DNA of 64,000 bases from Bacillus shivajii (GCF_020519665.1 NZ_CP084703.1:682001-746000), one strand, 5' to 3'; shown: positions 35,800-44,780, counted from the stretch's first letter. The notes: a model not told the origin generated them from the letters alone. Numbers and translations: made by a program.

Positions 35800-36690
35800 T
35801 TGAAGACGTTTTTATCAATGTTATCAATATCAACGATTATGTTGATTGCAGCTTGTGGTACAGCCGATGACACAGAGCAGCAAGAAGCATCACAAGGTGA
35901 TACAGAAGAAACAGAGGAAACTGCCAATGGGGAAGATACGTTATGGCAAGATGTTCAAGAAGCTGGCAAACTTGTTGTAGGAACATCAGGTACATATGCT
36001 CCAGTTACATTTCACGATGAAAGTAATGAATTAACAGGTTTTGATGTTGAGATGATGCGTGAAATCGGAGAGCGCTTAGGCGTAGAAGTGGAATTTAGCA
36101 CGATGGATTTTGATGGGATCCTTCCTGCGTTAAGAAACGGGCAGATTGATATTGCTTCAAATGATTTTGCAATCACAGAAGAACGAGAGGAAATCTTTAC
36201 TTTTACAGAACCGTATAAGTTTTCTTATGGTTCGGTGATTGTTCGTTCAGATGACCTCGATCGTTTTGAATCAGCGCATGATTTAGAAGGGGTTCCTGTT
36301 GCACTTGGTTCTTTAACAAGTAACTATGCGATTTTCGCGGAAAACATTGGGGCTGACGGGACAGCTTATGACGGTGGTGTTGATGCAATCTTAAGAGATA
36401 TCATTAATGAAAATCAAGATGCCTACTTAAATGATGTACTTGTCTTACACCGAACATTAGAAGGTTTTGGTGATGAACGCTTAGCTGTCGCTGATCAAGT
36501 GAAATTCCATGCAACCGAAAGTGCATTTCCAATGCTAAAAGGAAATTATTCATTGAAAGAAGTCATTGATGAAGTTCTGCAAGAAATGAAAGAAGATGGC
36601 ACAGTTGCAGAATTATCACAAGAGTTCTTCGGAGCAGATGCATCTCAGCCTGTCGATCAAGGTGAGGTTGTTAGTTTAGAAGGAAACTAA
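35800..36690 (+). CDS. Amino-acid ABC transporter substrate-binding lipoprotein
   Basis: About 296 residues. The signal peptide ends in lipobox LIAACG, then an acidic linker (DDTEQQEASQGDTEETEE) and a SBP family 3 domain: AGKLVVGTSGTYAPVTFHDE, LTGFDVEMMREIGERLGVEVEF, FDGILPALRNGQIDIASNDF. Length and motifs fit polar amino acid or cystine binders (FliY/TcyA/GlnH group). TTG 35800 lies 9 nt after AGGGGG; the ATG at 35791 directly abuts that site. The cognate permease and ATPase follow, separated by a hairpin. Confidence 0.88.
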   Translation: MKTFLSMLSISTIMLIAACGTADDTEQQEASQGDTEETEETANGEDTLWQDVQEAGKLVVGTSGTYAPVTFHDESNELTGFDVEMMREIGERLGVEVEFSTMDFDGILPALRNGQIDIASNDFAITEEREEIFTFTEPYKFSYGSVIVRSDDLDRFESAHDLEGVPVALGSLTSNYAIFAENIGADGTAYDGGVDAILRDIINENQDAYLNDVLVLHRTLEGFGDERLAVADQVKFHATESAFPMLKGNYSLKEVIDEVLQEMKEDGTVAELSQEFFGADASQPVDQGEVVSLEGN

Positions 36691-36701
36691 GGATGGTAAG
36701 G

Positions 36702-36733
36702 GAGATACAAGGTTGTCCTTGTATCTCTTTTTA
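36702..36733 (+). terminator. Terminator-like hairpin between binding-protein and permease genes
   Basis: GAGATACAAGG and CCTTGTATCTC form an 11-bp perfect stem with a TTGT loop, followed by six T residues. A partially read-through terminator here would give excess binding protein over permease. Confidence 0.75.
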
Positions 36734-36787
36734 CAATTTAGATTCACGTTTTGGATAGAAAAGCAGTTTTGGAAAGGAGGATTCATT

Positions 36788-37489
36788 ATGGTTGAATGGT
36801 TTAGAGACATTCACTGGGAGCATCTTTATGATCCACAATTAGCGTGGGACTCCCTCCCATTTTTATTAGATGCTGCTAAAATTACACTTTTTATCGCATT
36901 AATTAGTATGTTTTTTGCACTCGTTTTAGGATTGTTTTTAGCTATGGCTCGTATGTCAAATTTTTGGTTTTTAAGATGGCCAGCGCGTATTTATATTTCT
37001 TTTATGCGTGGAACGCCGTTACTCGTGTTTTTATTTATTTTATATTATGGCTTACCAGTAATCGGCATTCAATTTAATAGTGCGATAACAGCAGGGATTG
37101 TCGGAATTAGTTTAAACTTTGCCGCTTATAATGCTGAAGTCATTCGTTCTGCATTAATGTCTGTTCCAAGAGGACAATGGGAGTCAGCCGCTGCATTACA
37201 GATGGGGTATTGGCAAACGATGCGAAGAATCATTATTCCACAAGCTACAAGAATCGCATTACCGCCAACCTTTAATATTTTTCTTGATGTTGTCAAAGGT
37301 ACATCTTTAGCATCTGTCATTACTGTTCATGAACTTTTGTATGGAGCACGCCTCATTGCTGGAAGAACGTATGAAAGTATGACAATGTACATAACAGCAG
37401 CCCTTATTTATTGGGTCATCTGTATTATTATTGGTCATTTCCAAGATCGACTAGAAAAACGTTATAACCGATATTTAAATAAAACATAA
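36788..37489 (+). CDS. Amino-acid ABC transporter permease
   Basis: A 233-residue permease of the HisM/GlnP type, starting at ATG 36788 with AAAGGAGG upstream; an extension to 36713 runs through the hairpin and is not supported. It has about five helices. FMRGTPLLVFLFILYYGLP and the EAA loop SAAALQMGYWQTMRRIIIPQA are diagnostic. Only one permease gene is present, so it probably forms a homodimer. The ATPase gene begins 17 nt after the stop. Confidence 0.92.
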   Translation: MVEWFRDIHWEHLYDPQLAWDSLPFLLDAAKITLFIALISMFFALVLGLFLAMARMSNFWFLRWPARIYISFMRGTPLLVFLFILYYGLPVIGIQFNSAITAGIVGISLNFAAYNAEVIRSALMSVPRGQWESAAALQMGYWQTMRRIIIPQATRIALPPTFNIFLDVVKGTSLASVITVHELLYGARLIAGRTYESMTMYITAALIYWVICIIIGHFQDRLEKRYNRYLNKT

Positions 37490-37506
37490 AAAGGGGGCTG
37501 TTTGTC

Positions 37507-38247
37507 ATGATTGATGTGCACAATTTAAAAAAGTCTTTTGGTGAGAATACCGTCCTCGAATCGATTGATTTTAATGTAAAAAAAGGGGAAGTTGTTTGTT
37601 TAATTGGCCCTTCGGGATCAGGAAAAACGACACTACTCCGTTGCTTAAATCTATTAGAAATACCTAACCATGGTTCGATTACTATTGGGGATAAAAACGT
37701 CAAGTTTAGTGAAAAGAAACTCGGAAAAAAAGAAAAGAATGAGTTACGTAAATACTCTGGGATGGTCTTTCAAGGGTTTCATTTATTTCCACATAAGACG
37801 GTCATCGAAAATATTATTGAAGCCCCATTAATCGTGCAAAGAAGGAAAAGAGATTCTTTAGTAACAGAAGGTGAAAAGCTTTTAAAAAAAGTCGGGATGT
37901 TCGAACATAAAGATAAGTATCCCGATTCATTGTCCGGTGGACAGCAGCAACGTGCTGCCATTGCCCGGTCGTTAATGATGAATCCTGAGGTCCTATTATT
38001 TGATGAACCGACGTCGGCATTAGACCCTCAATTGGTTCGAGAAGTTCTTCGAGTCATTGAAGCATTGGCAAAAGAAGGGCAAACAATGGTAATTGTTACA
38101 CATGAAATGAACTTTGCTAGGAGAGTTGCAGATAAAGTATTCTTTATGGATGGCGGGTATATTGTAGAAAGCGGGAATGCAAAAGATGTGTTAGAGAGTC
38201 CGAACAAGCAAAGGACGAAGGAGTTCTTACAGTTATTAAGTGAATAA
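37507..38247 (+). CDS. Amino-acid ABC transporter ATP-binding protein
   Basis: A 246-residue ATPase of the PAAT family. Walker A GPSGSGKTTLLRC, Q-loop MVFQGFHLFPHKT, signature LSGGQQQRAAIARSLMM, Walker B VLLFDEPTSALDPQ and H-loop VTHEM are all intact. With the lipoprotein and permease it makes a complete importer for a polar amino acid. AAAGGGGG lies upstream of the ATG. Last gene of the unit; the next kilobase is repeats. Confidence 0.93.
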   Translation: MIDVHNLKKSFGENTVLESIDFNVKKGEVVCLIGPSGSGKTTLLRCLNLLEIPNHGSITIGDKNVKFSEKKLGKKEKNELRKYSGMVFQGFHLFPHKTVIENIIEAPLIVQRRKRDSLVTEGEKLLKKVGMFEHKDKYPDSLSGGQQQRAAIARSLMMNPEVLLFDEPTSALDPQLVREVLRVIEALAKEGQTMVIVTHEMNFARRVADKVFFMDGGYIVESGNAKDVLESPNKQRTKEFLQLLSE

Positions 38248-38266
38248 GGTGTATGTATTTTTATGG

Positions 38267-38807
38267 AAAGGCTCTTTTCGTATAAATTGTTGCTTTTTAA
38301 TAACTTAAAGAAGTGAAAGGCGGCGACTCCAGCGACGAGCATCAGCTTCACGAGTAAGCTTCGAGTTGTCTCGACGGATACAGCTTCAAAGCATTGCTTG
38401 TAGAGGAAGAGACAGGAACTTCCTTGTTTAGCTGAAGCCGTGCCCGCGGCAAAGAAGACACCGTGAATGCAAACGAAGTGAAGCATGAACGGATGTCGCA
38501 CTTGTGCCTAGAGGTGAAAGCGGTCGCCTGTAACGGATTCGAAAAAATTAATTTTTTACTAAAAGCAACACTCTTTACCTGCGACGAGTAATCGCAGGAG
38601 CAATCTTTTAGAAAACAGCCTATGGAAAAGGCCGTTTTCATTCTCAAATAAGTTGGGTACAAATTGATCATAGGTAGGGTTGTTTTTATGAACGCTAAAA
38701 AGGCACTTGTTAATCAAGGTGCCTTTTTTATTTTGGCTATGTTAAATGTCTATAGGTGCAAATGAGTATAATTTTGAAAAATCATCAATAGCCTTTAACA
38801 AAGCTTT
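38267..38807. repeat. Composite of GC-rich elements with two embedded terminator-like hairpins, copy G
   Basis: The left part starts AAAGGCTCTTTTCG and carries AGGCGGCGACTCCAGCGACG and GAAGCCGTGCCCGCGGC, matching copy E. Hairpins at about 38610-38641 (GAAAACAGCCT..AGGCCGTTTTC) and 38697-38730 (AAAAGGCACTT..AAGGTGCCTTTTTT) follow. The right end 38745-38807 (..GGTGCAAATGAGTATAATTTTG.., TTTAACAAAGCTTT) matches the right end of copy E. It appears to be several insertions on top of each other and holds no credible gene. Confidence 0.55.
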
Positions 38808-38820
38808 ATCTTTAAGGGGT

Positions 38821-39140
38821 TTAATCAATTTCATAACTCAAAATAAGGTGCGAAATTCCGAATGATGAGCGTGAACTCCACTTCAGACGGACGCTTTCCC
38901 GAGGGCTTGTCTTCAGCTAACTTAGGCTCGACAATTCTTCGCCTAAGTGGATCTTCAGCTCGTTGCTCCTGCGGTTACTCGTCGCAGCTCGGAGCAGTTC
39001 GAAGAAGTATTGCTCGTCGCTGATCCTCTGGAGTCGCCGTCTTTTCTTACGTTCACTTCGAGATAAAACGTACATTTAATGAAAAAATTTATCATATCAT
39101 TCGTTTCATTGTGCAAAAAACATATTATGAAATTGATTCA
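38821..39140 (-). repeat. MITE-like element, copy C (320 bp)
   Basis: Ends TTAATCAATTTCATAA (38821-38836) and TTATGAAATTGATTCA (39125-39140). In reverse orientation it carries the full cassette of copy A, including AGACAAGCCCTCGGGAAAGC and the CGACGAGTAACCGCAGGAG block. It ends about 65 nt before the promoter of the sugar-acid regulator gene. Confidence 0.75.
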
Positions 39141-39204
39141 TTTAATAAATAAAAAAACAAATATAGCATCTAAATTTTTCAATCTAAATTTTTAAAAAAT
39201 ACTA

Positions 39205-39281
39205 TTGATTTTTGAATCCGTTTTCATTTATACTTTCACTAAACCGATTTACTAAACCGATTTACTAAAGTGTTTTTTAGT
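39205..39281 (+). promoter_or_regulatory. Promoter and triple operator of the sugar-acid regulator gene
   Basis: TTGATT (39205-39210) and TATACT (39229-39234) with 18-nt spacing form a sigma-A promoter. Immediately downstream ACTAAACCGATTT occurs twice in tandem (39238-39250, 39251-39263), then ACTAAAGTGTTTTTTAGT (39264-39281), which is palindromic (ACTAAA/TTTAGT). The phasing of the ACTAAA units is 13 nt. They are likely autoregulatory sites for the LacI protein encoded next. Confidence 0.65.
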
Positions 39282-39297
39282 AGAAAGAGGCGTAAAC

Positions 39298-40302
39298 ATG
39301 AAAAGGGTTACAATGCAAGATGTTGCAACAGAAGCAAATGTTTCAAAAAGCACTGTCTCTCAGTATATTAACAAGCGCTATGACTATATGGGAGAGGAAA
39401 CAAAAAATAGAATTGAGCAAGCGATAAAAGTGTTAGGGTATCAACCTAATTACGTTGCACGAAGCTTAAAGCAAAAAAAGACTTCGACAATAGGCGTGAT
39501 CGTCGCGAACATCCTACACACATTTTCAACTCAAGTCATTCGAGCAATTGAAGATTATTGTCACGAGCATGATTTTCATGTCATCGTCTGTAATGCCGAT
39601 GATGATCCTGAAAAAGAACGGAAATACATTGAGATGCTAAGGGCTAAACAAGTAGATGGACTCATTGTTTTTCCAACGGGAGAAAATTTAGATCTATATA
39701 ATCAAATGCTTGATGAAAAATTCCCACTAGTTTTTGCTGATAGATTTATTGATCATCTCCCAGTGAAATGTATTTTACTAGATAACGAGAAAGCAAGTAT
39801 GTTGGCAGTTAATCATTTAATTGAAAACGGATACAAAGATATTGGGATTGTCACAACTTCTTTGGAGCGTAAGTTAACCCCGAGAATTGAGAGGGTCTCA
39901 GGATACAAGGAAGCATTAAATAATAATGGTGTTGATGTGAACGAAACATATGTACAAAGTGTCGAAGTGCATAGGATGAAAGAAGTTATTAAAGAAATGC
40001 TTTCACTTCCAGAGCCACCGAAGGCGTTAATAGCCGGGAACGACTTAGCACTGATGGAAGTGTTGAAAGTCGTAAAGGAAGAACAGATTAGCATTCCTCA
40101 AGACTTAGCGATTATCGGGATTGATGAAGTATCATTTGCAAGCTTATTTAATCCGACGATTACAACAGTCGCACAGCCAGCATTTGAAATGGGGAAAGAT
40201 GCAGCACATCTATTGCTCGAGCTTATTAAGCACCCTGCACAAGTGCCAGAGAGAAACATTTATAGGTATGAACCTATATTGCATATTAGAAATTCAAGCT
40301 AA
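39298..40302 (+). CDS. kdgR: LacI family regulator, KdgR-like
   Basis: A 334-residue repressor. The HTH TMQDVATEANVSKSTVSQYINKRYDYM is followed by the hinge LGYQPNYVARSLKQKKTSTIGVIVANI and the effector domain ending LAIIGIDEVSFASLFNPTITTV. Size and position directly before a KDG-kinase-like gene match B. subtilis KdgR, which responds to 2-keto-3-deoxygluconate. AAAGAGG precedes the ATG. The kinase follows 28 nt later. The ACTAAA-type repeats in its own promoter are the natural candidate sites. Confidence 0.82.
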   Translation: MKRVTMQDVATEANVSKSTVSQYINKRYDYMGEETKNRIEQAIKVLGYQPNYVARSLKQKKTSTIGVIVANILHTFSTQVIRAIEDYCHEHDFHVIVCNADDDPEKERKYIEMLRAKQVDGLIVFPTGENLDLYNQMLDEKFPLVFADRFIDHLPVKCILLDNEKASMLAVNHLIENGYKDIGIVTTSLERKLTPRIERVSGYKEALNNNGVDVNETYVQSVEVHRMKEVIKEMLSLPEPPKALIAGNDLALMEVLKVVKEEQISIPQDLAIIGIDEVSFASLFNPTITTVAQPAFEMGKDAAHLLLELIKHPAQVPERNIYRYEPILHIRNSS

Positions 40303-40330
40303 AAGAATACCAAGAAAGGAGGGCCTAAAG

Positions 40331-41284
40331 TTGAACAAAGATATCGTAACAATCGGAGATGCAATGATTACATTTAATCCAAATACAAAAGGCCCTATGA
40401 GATACAGTCATACATTCGAGCGTAAAGTAGGTGGAGCAGAGCTCAACTTTGCGATCGGGTGTGCACGGTTAGGTCTAAATACAGGTTGGATTAGTAAACT
40501 TGGAAAAGACGAATTTGGGAGATATATTCTCAATTTTGTGAGAGGGGAAGGGATCGATACTTCAGAAGTGGAGTTAGTTGACGGTTACCCAACTTCGTTA
40601 AACTTTAAAGAAATATTAGAGGATGGTTCGGGGAGCACTTTCTATTACAGAAGTAATTCACCGACTTCGGTTTTAACGAAAGAAAGTATTATTGAAGATT
40701 ACATTAAACAGTCGAAAGTTCTTCACATAACAGGGGTTTTTGCGGCAATCGATAAGAAAAATCCTGGCATCATTAAGCATGCGATTGAAATCGCAAAGAA
40801 ACATGGAGTAAAGGTTTCTTTTGATCCAAACTTAAGACTTAAGCTCTGGACATTAGAAGAAGCAAAGAAAACACTATTAGATTTCTTGCCTCATGTCGAT
40901 ATCGTCCTATCGGGTGAAGAAGAAGCTGAACTTTTGTTCGGTGAAAGAACAATTGAAGAATACATCGAAATTTTCAAAGATTATGGTGTAGAAGATATTG
41001 TATTAAAGCGTGGAGAAGAAGGTTCTGTCGGATACCGAAATGGTGAGATGGTTTATGCAGATCCAGTAAAACCGAAGAGTGTTGTTGATACGGTTGGTGC
41101 AGGTGATGGATTTAATGCCGGCTATGTTTACTCTTACTTAAATGGCAAGTCACTTGAAGAATCTCTACACTTTGCTAATGTCATTGGCTCAATGGTCGTG
41201 ACCGTTTCTGGAGATAATGAAGGTCTACCTTATGTGGAAGATGTACTAGCAAAAGTGAACAATGAACAAAAGATTGAGAGGTAA
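40331..41284 (+). CDS. kdgK: PfkB family sugar kinase, probably 2-dehydro-3-deoxygluconate kinase
   Basis: A 317-residue ribokinase-like enzyme beginning at TTG 40331 with AAAGGAGG upstream. N-terminal IVTIGDAMITFNPNTKGPMR, substrate region GGAELNFAIGCARLGL, and C-terminal DTVGAGDGFNAGYVYSYL with the catalytic base D259 are diagnostic. It would phosphorylate KDG to KDPG, the substrate of the aldolase at 47703. Because HPS- and PHI-like genes follow immediately, a role on another keto-sugar acid is an alternative. The downstream gene starts 4 nt after its stop. Confidence 0.82.
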   Translation: MNKDIVTIGDAMITFNPNTKGPMRYSHTFERKVGGAELNFAIGCARLGLNTGWISKLGKDEFGRYILNFVRGEGIDTSEVELVDGYPTSLNFKEILEDGSGSTFYYRSNSPTSVLTKESIIEDYIKQSKVLHITGVFAAIDKKNPGIIKHAIEIAKKHGVKVSFDPNLRLKLWTLEEAKKTLLDFLPHVDIVLSGEEEAELLFGERTIEEYIEIFKDYGVEDIVLKRGEEGSVGYRNGEMVYADPVKPKSVVDTVGAGDGFNAGYVYSYLNGKSLEESLHFANVIGSMVVTVSGDNEGLPYVEDVLAKVNNEQKIER

Positions 41285-41288
41285 GCGT

Positions 41289-41918
41289 ATGATGAAACTT
41301 CAACTTGCCTTAGACCGTCTGACGAAATCAGAATGCTTTCAAATTTTAAAAAGCACGGAGGATTATATAGACTGGATTGAAGTTGGAACTGGTGTCATTA
41401 AAGAATACGGTGTTTCAATAATTAAAGAAATAAAAGAAAAATACCCAAAGCATACAATTGTTGCAGATATGAAAACATGTGATGCTGGAAAACACGAGGC
41501 AGAGCAAGCTTTTAATGCCGGGGCTGATATAACGACAGTTATGGCATTCGCAGCAGATGGCACGATTAAAGATATGCTTGAGGTAGCTGATCGTTATAAC
41601 AAAAGAGTGATGGTTGACTTACTTGGGATAGAAAGTGAAGAAAGGGTCAAAGAAATTGAAGACCTCGGAGCTGATTTAGTCAGCCTTCACATCGGTAAGG
41701 ATATGCAAAAGGATGGTCAAAAGGTTACGACTCAACAATTTGATTTGGTAGCAACATCTCCAAATCTCGAAATAGCTGTTGCTGGCGGAATTAATGAAGA
41801 TTCCATCTCAAGCTATATCAGTTATCATCCGAATGTCATTATTGTTGGAAGCGCGATCACTCAAGCGTCTAACAAAGAAGAGGCAGCTAAAAGCTTGAAA
41901 GGAGTGATTCCTTCTTGA
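41289..41918 (+). CDS. 3-hexulose-6-phosphate synthase-like (OMP decarboxylase superfamily) enzyme
   Basis: A 209-residue (beta/alpha)8 barrel. QLALDRLTKSECF, WIEVGTGVIKEYG and the D-x-K-x-x-D motif ADMKTCDAGKHEAEQAF are shared by hexulose-6-phosphate synthase and 3-keto-L-gulonate-6-phosphate decarboxylase. Length and the following PHI gene point to the HxlA group, but it is visibly divergent from B. subtilis HxlA as I recall it (CMAF-type AFAADGTIK instead of LGATDDATIK). In a sugar-acid operon a decarboxylase or retro-aldol role is as plausible as formaldehyde fixation. Coupled to the next gene by stop/start overlap. Confidence 0.75.
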   Translation: MMKLQLALDRLTKSECFQILKSTEDYIDWIEVGTGVIKEYGVSIIKEIKEKYPKHTIVADMKTCDAGKHEAEQAFNAGADITTVMAFAADGTIKDMLEVADRYNKRVMVDLLGIESEERVKEIEDLGADLVSLHIGKDMQKDGQKVTTQQFDLVATSPNLEIAVAGGINEDSISSYISYHPNVIIVGSAITQASNKEEAAKSLKGVIPS

Positions 41919-42472
41919 AATCAACCATTCAACAAGTAGCGAATGAAGTGTCAGAAGTACTTTCAAATCTTGAAGAAACAGAAGCGCTTCGAGTAAGTGA
42001 GGAGCTACTAAAAGCAAAACGTATTTTTGTTCTCGGTGAAGGACGCTCCGGGTTGATGGGAAAAGCCTTTGCGATGCGCTTAATGCATGCAGATTTCAAT
42101 GTATATGTTGTCGGTGAAACAATTACACCAAGCATACAAAGCGGAGACTTGCTAGTAGCGATCTCGGGCTCTGGAACAACAGGACAAATCGTCGAATTTG
42201 CTAATAAGGCAAAAGAGGTTGGAGCGAAAGTGCTCGCTGTAACAACTAACAGAAAATCGCCTTTAGCCGAATTAAGTGAAGTGACATTAAGAGTCCCTGC
42301 TGCAACAAAGCATCGTCCCCCTGATGAACCAGATACGATTCAGCCATTAGGGAATCAATTTGATCAAAGCCTTCACTTATTGTTAGATGCAATCATTATT
42401 TTTACAATAAACAAATCAAAAGGAAACGACTTTCATCAAGAAATGAAAAATCGTCACTCCAACCTAGAATAG
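41915..42472 (+). CDS. 6-phospho-3-hexuloisomerase-like SIS domain protein
   Basis: A 185-residue single SIS-domain protein. [46 protein letters not shown] and the C-terminal [17 protein letters not shown] match HxlB (PHI). PHI interconverts hexulose-6-phosphate and fructose-6-phosphate. It starts at TTG 41915, overlapping the synthase stop, with GAAAGGAG upstream. Tight coupling with the synthase argues they act in sequence. In this context the pair may process a phosphorylated keto-hexonate or its pentulose product; that is inference. Confidence 0.8.
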   Translation: MKSTIQQVANEVSEVLSNLEETEALRVSEELLKAKRIFVLGEGRSGLMGKAFAMRLMHADFNVYVVGETITPSIQSGDLLVAISGSGTTGQIVEFANKAKEVGAKVLAVTTNRKSPLAELSEVTLRVPAATKHRPPDEPDTIQPLGNQFDQSLHLLLDAIIIFTINKSKGNDFHQEMKNRHSNLE

Positions 42473-42486
42473 GAGGAAGATACAAT

Positions 42487-43497
42487 ATGTCAGATGTGAA
42501 ATTATCTCCAAGCGAGTTGAAGGAATTAGTCGTAAATAAATTAACAGAAGCCTCTTTAGATCAAGGAAATGCAGAAGTAGTTGCCGATGTTCTTGTTCAT
42601 GCGGATTTACGTGGTGTAAGTTCACACGGGGTGCTAAGGACAGAGCATTACGTAAAAAGGCTAAATGAAGGCGGTTTAAATCCAAGCCCTGAATTTAAAA
42701 TTGAAGAAACTGGCCCTTGTTCAGCGATCTTCGACGGTGATGACGGGATGGGACATGTTGTCGCGAAAGAAGCGATGGACCAAGCGATTAAAATGGCTAA
42801 GACAAATGGTATCGGCATGGTAGGAATTACGAACAGTAGCCACTGTGGAGCATTATCATACTTTGTACAGCAAGCAGCTGAGGAAAATTTAGTAGGAATG
42901 GCGTTAACGCATACAGATAATATCGTTGTTCCATTTGGTGGATCGAAACCTTACTTTGGGACAAACCCAATTGCTTATGGATTCCCAGCAGGGAAGAATA
43001 AACCAGTCATTTTAGATATGGCAACAAGTAACGTTGCATTCGGTAAAGTCCTTCATGCTCGCGAAGCAGGTAACGACATTCCGAGTGACTGGGGAGTAGA
43101 CGAATCAGGTCAGCCGACAACAAATCCACATGATGTAAGAGCATTACTTCCGTTTGCAGGACCTAAAGGTTATGGAATGGGAATGGTTGTTGATATTATG
43201 TCAGGAATTCTTACTGGATCTGCTTTCGGGCCAAGCATTTCGAAAATGTATGGTGACTACGACCAAAAGCGTAAGTTAGGTCACTTTATCATTACGATCA
43301 ATCCGTCCATGTTTACAAATATCGAAGATTTCTTAGACTCAATGGATCAAATGATTGATGAAATTCACGAAGTTGAACCAGCAGAAGGCTTTGATAAAGT
43401 GTTAGTTCCAGGTGAACCAGAACAGCTTAAGGAAGAAAAAGCGTTAAATGAAGGTGTGTCAATTACTAAATCGGTTTATGAATATTTAGCCAATTAG
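42487..43497 (+). CDS. LDH2/MDH2 family NAD(P)-dependent oxidoreductase, AllD-like
   Basis: A 336-residue member of the malate/L-lactate dehydrogenase type 2 fold, which includes YiaK (2,3-diketo-L-gulonate reductase), AllD (ureidoglycolate dehydrogenase) and DpkA. The catalytic histidine lies in [25 protein letters not shown] and [20 protein letters not shown] bind the cofactor. From memory it resembles E. coli AllD most, including [19 protein letters not shown], but no allantoin genes are near. With a TRAP transporter, kinase and HPS-like gene the layout recalls the E. coli yia cluster, so reduction or oxidation of a keto-hexonate is the contextual guess. Confidence 0.8.
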   Translation: MSDVKLSPSELKELVVNKLTEASLDQGNAEVVADVLVHADLRGVSSHGVLRTEHYVKRLNEGGLNPSPEFKIEETGPCSAIFDGDDGMGHVVAKEAMDQAIKMAKTNGIGMVGITNSSHCGALSYFVQQAAEENLVGMALTHTDNIVVPFGGSKPYFGTNPIAYGFPAGKNKPVILDMATSNVAFGKVLHAREAGNDIPSDWGVDESGQPTTNPHDVRALLPFAGPKGYGMGMVVDIMSGILTGSAFGPSISKMYGDYDQKRKLGHFIITINPSMFTNIEDFLDSMDQMIDEIHEVEPAEGFDKVLVPGEPEQLKEEKALNEGVSITKSVYEYLAN

Positions 43498-43506
43498 TCC
43501 AGGGAA

Positions 43507-43520
43507 TGAAAGCGGTTAAA
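43507..43520. promoter_or_regulatory. Candidate CcpA cre site
   Basis: TGAAAGCGGTTAAA differs from the cre consensus TGWAANCGNTNWCA at one position. It lies 10 nt past the LDH2-family stop and 244 nt before the TRAP transporter genes. Confidence 0.4.
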
Positions 43521-43524
43521 AAAT

Positions 43525-43725
43525 AAAGCTCTGTTAAAGTTTAGTCTTTTTTAAGAATGAATTGTTGATGTCGTTATAGTAGTCGAGCGATAGGCGGCGA
43601 CTCCAGCAGGAAGAGCGCGAGCCGAAAATCACTCAAAACGATTAAAATGAGTTTTGGGAAGTTGAGGCCGTGCCTGCGGAAAGCGTCCGCCGATAGCGAA
43701 GATAAAAATAGGCTTTAACAAAGCC
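43525..43725 (+). repeat. GC-rich interspersed element, copy F
   Basis: Ends AAAGCTCTGTTAAA (43525-43538) and TTTAACAAAGCC (43714-43725) are inverted. The interior includes TAGGCGGCGACTCCAGCAGG and GAGGCCGTGCCTGCGGAAAGC followed by GTCCGCCGATAGCG. It splits the sugar-acid locus exactly between the metabolic genes and the transporter genes and ends 38 nt before dctP. Confidence 0.65.
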
Positions 43726-43763
43726 AAAAGTATAAAACCTTAACATCCAAGGAGGAACAAACA

Positions 43764-44780
43764 ATGAAAAAATTCAAATGGTTAACAGCAGTTACAGCTC
43801 TATCCTTAACTTTAGCAGCATGCGGAGGAGACGACGCAGATACTAATGGAACAGACGGCGATGCAGATTCAGGAGAATCAATTTCTTGGCAAATGGGACA
43901 TTTAGCAGCTGAAGATCACATTTGGCACCAAACAGCAGAAAAATTTGCTGAGTTAGTCAATGAAAAGACAGAAGGTCAAATTGAAATTGATATTTATCCA
44001 AACAACCAACTTGGTGGAGAAACGGATGTATTAAATGACATTCGTGCAGGCAATGTAGAATTATTAATTAGTGGTGAGACAATGCAAAACTGGGCACCGA
44101 AAGCGGCATTACTAGGTGTACCATATGCATTTAGAGACTCAGAGCACATGACAAATGTCATTGAAGGTGAGATCGGTCGTGAAATTGAAGAAGAGATCGT
44201 TGAAAAGGTTGGTGTGACACCGTTATTTTACATGGAGCGTGCGCCAAGAAACTTAACATCAAATGAACCGATTAATACTCCTGATGACTTAAGCGGATTT
44301 AGAATGCGTGTACCAAACGTACCAATTTTCATGGACGCTTGGAATGAAGCTGGTGCCAACCCGCAAGTAATGGACTTTAACGAAGTATTTACTGGCTTAC
44401 AGCAAGGAGTTATTCATGGCCAAGAAAACCCTGTTGACTTAATTCACAGTGGTGGACTGTACGAAGTTCAAGACTATGTAAACTTAACAGAGCATGTCTA
44501 TTCTTGGATCTATATGGTTATCGGAAATGAAGCGTTGGAAGGTCTATCTGATGAACTGAGAGAAGCTGTATTAGAAGCTTCAGAAGAAGCACAAGCTTAT
44601 GGTGCTGATCTGTTTGTTGAAGAAATCGAAAATTACCATAACTTACTTGAAGAATTAGGTATGACATTTAATGATGATGTTGATCAAGATGCATTCCGTG
44701 AAGCGATGGAGCCTGCAATTCAAGATTCATTAACTGAAGAACAGTTTGAGCTATTCGAAAGAATTCTAGAAGTAGAATAA
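43764..44780 (+). CDS. dctP: TRAP transporter substrate-binding lipoprotein (DctP family)
   Basis: A 338-residue DctP-type binding protein. Lipobox LTLAACGGD places the lipidated cysteine at position 20; an acidic linker precedes ISWQMGHLAAEDHIWHQTAEKFAELVNEKTEG. The carboxylate-binding arginine is probably in GFRMRVPNVPIFMDAW. Family members of this type bind hexonates and hexuronates. CCAAGGAGG precedes the ATG. Neighbouring enzymes suggest L-gulonate, D-mannonate, D-fructuronate or a related acid as ligand. Confidence 0.92.
   Translation: MKKFKWLTAVTALSLTLAACGGDDADTNGTDGDADSGESISWQMGHLAAEDHIWHQTAEKFAELVNEKTEGQIEIDIYPNNQLGGETDVLNDIRAGNVELLISGETMQNWAPKAALLGVPYAFRDSEHMTNVIEGEIGREIEEEIVEKVGVTPLFYMERAPRNLTSNEPINTPDDLSGFRMRVPNVPIFMDAWNEAGANPQVMDFNEVFTGLQQGVIHGQENPVDLIHSGGLYEVQDYVNLTEHVYSWIYMVIGNEALEGLSDELREAVLEASEEAQAYGADLFVEEIENYHNLLEELGMTFNDDVDQDAFREAMEPAIQDSLTEEQFELFERILEVE

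Noticed and set aside
40121-40330. Upstream extension of the PfkB kinase frame into the regulator gene
   Set aside because: It overlaps the kdgR-like coding region by nearly 200 nt, while TTG 40331 has a strong ribosome site.
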